Source of the DNA: Brachycybe producta
Lineage: Eukaryota; Arthropoda; Diplopoda; Playtdesmida; Andrognathidae
Assembly: GCA_036925085.1 (NCBI GenBank)
Contig: JAUPFP010000028.1
Location: forward strand, 164,001-228,000
Length of the DNA stretch: 64,000 nt
Reading direction: 5' to 3'
The notes below the pieces were generated by a model. That model searched no databases. It was given only the letters and a program-made list of their open reading frames with translations, and was not told the origin of the DNA. The position numbers and the translations under genes are program-made. Shown piece by piece: positions 61,851-64,000 of this stretch; within the stretch, counting starts at the first letter, position 1, and the number at the start of each line of letters is the position of its first letter.

Positions 61851-62849
61851 CACTGGTCTACAGTGTTTTTGCATCTGATGTATGGTTATGTTTTCCTGAA
61901 AGTACTCTAAAAATGATGAATTTTGGTATATTAGACATGTCTGTATCACATCAGGTTCTTGAGATATTCTCAAAATTGTATTGTCACTGTGATGACAATT
62001 TATTGTGCCAGTCCTGACCTGTCCAGTCTGGCAGTGATGCTAATCTGCTTCTGAGCCCCTCCCCAGCTGCAGCCCAAATAAAACTATAACTCACCTGAGT
62101 GCTGAAGTCATTTGTTAATCATTTGCATTGCGTTGGGCATTTCGGCGTTGTATACGGGCATTCTAGTTTGTCTTAAGTGATATAGCTAGTTAAATGTAAA
62201 GGTTTATTGAAGAAGTTCAAGTTTCTGGTGAACTTTTCTCAATTAGTTTAATAAGTTTAAGTTTAATTTTTATACTTCCAGTAATTGATCAAGATGCCAA
62301 GGAAGTGTACAAGTCACCTTGATACTTTCTGCTATGTGTGCAGATGCTTTACGACTGTTGATCAGAAAAAAAGTATTACTAGCGAAATTAAGAAAATTTA
62401 TTATGCGTACTTCGGTTGTAAATTGGGAGACCAAGACAAGCTCTGGGCACCTCACATCATTTGTAATACTTGTTCCACCTCTCTGAGAAAATGGTTTTCT
62501 CGTAAAATAAAAAGTATGCCGTTTGCCGTTCCAATGATCTGGCGAGAACCCACCAATCATGTTACCGACTGCTACTTAAGAACATTTTTACAGTATTTGT
62601 GTCGTTCGTAATATTTATTACAAATTTGAACAGTGTGCACTGCTTGGTGTAACTTTTTTTTCGTGTATAAAATATATTGTTGTTTCAATTTTGGTCTATA
62701 CTTGTATTATTTTCAAACTGAAATTTTGGCTAAACCTGATGTGATAGAAAAAAATAGATTGCATATTTGTGTTCAGCGACCCAAAATTAAGTAAAATCAG
62801 CTAATAAATCCTCAGAAGTTTTCACAAAGTCAAATTTTGTAGACCAGTG
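61851..62849. mobile_element. CACTA-like DNA element, 999 bp, with a short conserved ORF
   Basis: Termini CACTGGTCTACA (left) and complement CACTGGTCTACAAAA (right), flanked by TAA on both sides (61848-61850 and 62850-62852). A 3-bp duplication and CACT ends fit the CACTA/EnSpm-Chapaev group. That assignment is inference; no transposase core is present. Confidence 0.6.
62294..62611 (+). CDS. Cysteine-rich ORF of a mobile element, 105 aa, probably truncated
   Basis: The start MPRKCTSHLDTFCYVCR and later YYAYFGCKLGDQDKLWAPH, ICNTC and MPFAVPMIWREPTNHVTDC match, from memory, a Cys-rich domain very common in arthropod transposon-associated ORFs. C/H pairs (C-x2-C twice) suggest zinc binding. It stops soon after the conserved 'DCY' and lies wholly inside the CACTA-like element. 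Probably a non-autonomous remnant; not a host gene. Confidence 0.6.
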   Translation: MPRKCTSHLDTFCYVCRCFTTVDQKKSITSEIKKIYYAYFGCKLGDQDKLWAPHIICNTCSTSLRKWFSRKIKSMPFAVPMIWREPTNHVTDCYLRTFLQYLCRS

Positions 62850-62899
62850 TAATATACATTATACAAAGAGGATGATTCGTTCTGAGACATACTGTATAT

Positions 62900-63549
62900 G
62901 AATATTCTTTATCTTTAATAAAAAAAAATTAATTTGTAAATAGATTTTCTAAATAAAAACATTTTTGTTATTCGAAACCACCTTTCAAAAGTTCTTTCTT
63001 AAATAAATATACTTCTGACGTAAATTCATTAAGCTAAGTCCTGAGTCAAATAATAACTCTCCATTGACTTTGATATTCAAAGTGAAACATGAGATTTTCA
63101 TCAATAATACTGTTCATAATGATAAATGTATAATTGTATATAATATATGTATATGTAATATATGTAATATATATATTGTAATAATGTATATTTTGTAGGC
63201 AGGTTATACACAATTCAATACAAATCTTTCGAAGAAGAAAAAAAAAACTTAATTTTGATTTACTACATAAGAGTGCAAACAAAGCGCTCCAATGAATTTA
63301 ATATCCAGAAATATAAAGGTTTTTTGTAAGTATAAAAAGTAGGCTTAGGAACATTGGCCTACATTTGAGCGGTTCATGCATTCGCAATTAAAATTAACAG
63401 GGACTATTTCACTATATTATAAATGAAAGCTTATGACTACGTGCTTCTTAAGTGTGCGTGCGTGTATCTACAGGTGTATATTGACAGATAACCAGTGTAT
63501 GCATTCGTGTAGAACTTGTGTGTGTTTCTATGCAAGTTGTGCCATTATG
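62900..63549. other. Intergenic, with a TA-rich simple repeat
   Basis: (TATATG/TAATATA)n at about 63130-63182. TG-rich text at 63450-63530. No gene seen. Confidence 0.55.
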
Positions 63550-63551
63550 TA

Positions 63552-63942
63552 CAGGGTGGGCCAAAAAAAGTGAGAACATCGCGTAAAAAGTAATAGAATT
63601 ACATCAAAATTTGTTTAACTGTATCCATAATAGCTTAAATTGTTTACTCATTTACTTACTTACCTATTTAGCTATATGACGTCTTTATTTCGACAATTTC
63701 CGAGCGCCATCTTTGGTTTTAATATGCCAATTGTTTACTTCAGCAGGTTAAATTTTTTTTTTTACCAAGAATGACAAAAATTACCCCGGAAGACCGTATT
63801 CTGATTAATTCTGATGATCCTCACAGTCACAAAAGTCCGCGGGGAAATACAAAAAATTACATGAAACAATATAATTAATTAAATTATATTTTTAAATAAC
63901 TCTATATGCTACAAGATGTTCTCATTTTTTTGGCCCACCCTG
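63552..63942 (+). mobile_element. Mariner/Tc1-type MITE with the transposase start retained
   Basis: Ends CAGGGTGGGCCAAAAAAA are inverted and TA flanks both sides (63550-63551 and 63943-63944). From 63770 a frame encodes MTKITPEDRILIN..., like the N-terminus of Tc1/mariner transposases, but it breaks off after some 25 codons. It is an internally deleted copy. Confidence 0.7.
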
Positions 63943-64000
63943 TATAGGCATGTTCGCGAATTAGGGCAGGCGCATATTCTGACGGATTGTTGCCACGACT

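Larger units (their letters stand above)
60655..62899. mobile_element. Outer 'TATACAG' family MITE interrupted by two later insertions
   Basis: Left end tatacagattgtcaaagaacc. Right end is the complement of TATACAGTATGTCTCAGAACG. It is enlarged by a mariner-type element (60706-61414) and a CACTA-like element (61851-62849). Removing both leaves about 535 bp, similar in size to other family members. Confidence 0.55.

Overview
The window looks like arthropod nuclear DNA. It is AT-rich, its genes have many short exons with GT-AG introns, and it carries a secreted protein with a chitin-binding type-2 domain, an arthropod hallmark. It is also dense with transposon debris (hAT, mariner/Tc1, TTAA-flanked, CACTA-like, LTR and LINE). 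I cannot place it below arthropod level (crustacean, chelicerate or insect). There is no bacterial-style operon structure.

Layout. (1) 91-11628, minus: a 17-exon gene for a secreted protein of about 1097 residues. It has seven EAR/EPTP repeats (a TSPEAR-like beta-propeller), a short coiled region, and then diverged 'NG-V/I-D/N-L ... G-Q-V-I-x-G' repeats. Its introns hold MITEs and a 1.6-kb LTR-derived insertion. (2) 12823-15479, minus: a four-exon gene for a 126-residue secreted protein, behind a TATA box. (3) 15.7-22.0 kb: no gene; a chain of MITEs, several with exact 8-bp target duplications. (4) 22.0-24.7 kb, plus: a TATA-driven gene for a proline-rich cuticle or peritrophic protein with one C-terminal chitin-binding domain. 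(5) 26060-33421, minus: a 15-exon signal peptide peptidase-like (SPPL2-type) intramembrane aspartyl protease with the YD, GxGD and PAL motifs. (6) 33.5-38.6 kb: AT-rich intergenic DNA. (7) 39169-39690, minus: a candidate precursor of a small four-cysteine peptide, next to a tandem array of units of roughly 0.55-0.8 kb.

(8) 40412-50677: a 10.3-kb LTR retrotransposon on the minus strand. Its 688-bp LTRs differ at only two positions, it has a 4-bp target duplication and a tRNA-Ala-type primer site. It carries a disrupted gag-protease region and a GC-rich unidentified 746-residue ORF, but no recognisable reverse transcriptase, RNase H or integrase. Its leader carries an alternating two-type ~60-bp tandem array. 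It landed in the 9-bp loop of a perfect 31-bp palindrome.

(9) 50.7-64 kb: no host gene. It holds a LINE 3' end, hAT and TTAA MITEs, a 'TTTGCCCTAAA' inverted array, a (TA)n hairpin, and nested elements: a mariner fold-back and a CACTA-like element inside one older MITE.

The host genes are not obviously functionally linked; three of the five encode secreted proteins. All exon models were built by hand from reading-frame and splice-phase continuity and have not been checked against transcripts.
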